A stretch of 6,331 nt of DNA from Burkholderiaceae bacterium (GTDB lineage Bacteria > Pseudomonadota > Gammaproteobacteria > Burkholderiales > Burkholderiaceae), in NCBI GenBank assembly GCA_947457745.1, contig CANGWT010000104.1:1-6331 (forward strand), given 5' to 3'. A program made the position numbers and the translations under genes. Numbering within the stretch: position 1 is the first letter of the stretch; every line of letters starts with the position of its first letter. Below are positions 6,291 to 6,331 of this stretch, piece by piece. A model generated the notes under the pieces. The model was not told where the DNA came from. It made no database searches and saw nothing but the letters and a program-made list of their open reading frames with translations.

Positions 6291-6331
6291 CATAATCGCC
6301 TAGTTGTTTTTTTATTTAATAAAAATAGTTA

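Larger units (their letters stand above)
6037..6331 (-). promoter_or_regulatory. Non-coding leader upstream of the TRAP/hydrolase operon
   Basis: These 295 bases up to the right edge hold no convincing gene on either strand. The region is AT-rich, especially 6271-6331. It contains, moving away from dctP: a strong ribosome binding site, a sigma-54-like element, two NtrC-like boxes, a TTGCAA motif (6201-6206), a twin GGGG/CCCC palindrome and an FNR-like dyad. No convincing sigma-70 -35/-10 pair facing dctP was found. A divergent gene may begin beyond the edge, in which case the outer motifs may belong to it. Confidence 0.6.

Overview
The window looks like a stretch of a free-living proteobacterial chromosome, most likely a betaproteobacterium of the Burkholderiales. 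The moderate GC content, dense gene packing and this gene repertoire would fit a Polynucleobacter-like freshwater bacterium. That assignment is an inference from gene content and protein style; there is no rRNA or other marker to confirm it. No tRNA, rRNA, CRISPR array, insertion sequence or phage gene was seen.

Layout, left to right. (1) 1-612, minus strand: a zeta-class glutathione S-transferase / maleylacetoacetate isomerase, cut by the left window edge and missing only its C-terminal tail. (2) 613-693: a short divergent intergenic region. (3) 694-1323, plus strand: a small membrane protein of the TRIC/UPF0126 (YicG-like) family with two homologous halves. It overlaps tail-to-tail by 14 bases with the next gene. 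(4) 1310-6036, minus strand: a compact four-gene operon read right to left. It encodes a Tat-exported TRAP substrate-binding protein (DctP type, TakP-like), the small TRAP permease (DctQ type), the large TRAP permease (DctM type, FcbT3/mannitol-chloroaromatic style) and a cytoplasmic gamma-glutamyltransferase-family Ntn hydrolase. (5) 6037-6331: a 295-base non-coding leader upstream of the operon, rich in inverted repeats.

The operon reads as an uptake-and-process unit. The periplasmic protein captures an organic acid, probably a 2-oxo or hydroxy monocarboxylate or a relative. DctQ and DctM import it with sodium, and the hydrolase may act on it in the cytoplasm. The hydrolase keeps the catalytic Thr of the family, but almost every residue that binds the gamma-glutamyl group in the well-studied enzymes is replaced. 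A glutathione hydrolase label is therefore doubtful and its substrate is probably different.

The most interesting signal is in the leader. Two 17-bp sites resembling the NtrC box lie exactly 20 bp apart (6134-6150 and 6154-6170), about 80-100 bp upstream of a weak but correctly spaced sigma-54-like GG-N10-GC element (6074-6090). If real, this transporter/hydrolase operon would be under nitrogen-limitation control, suggesting that it scavenges a nitrogen-containing acid or amide. Further upstream are a twin GGGG/CCCC palindrome and an FNR/CRP-like dyad of unknown role.
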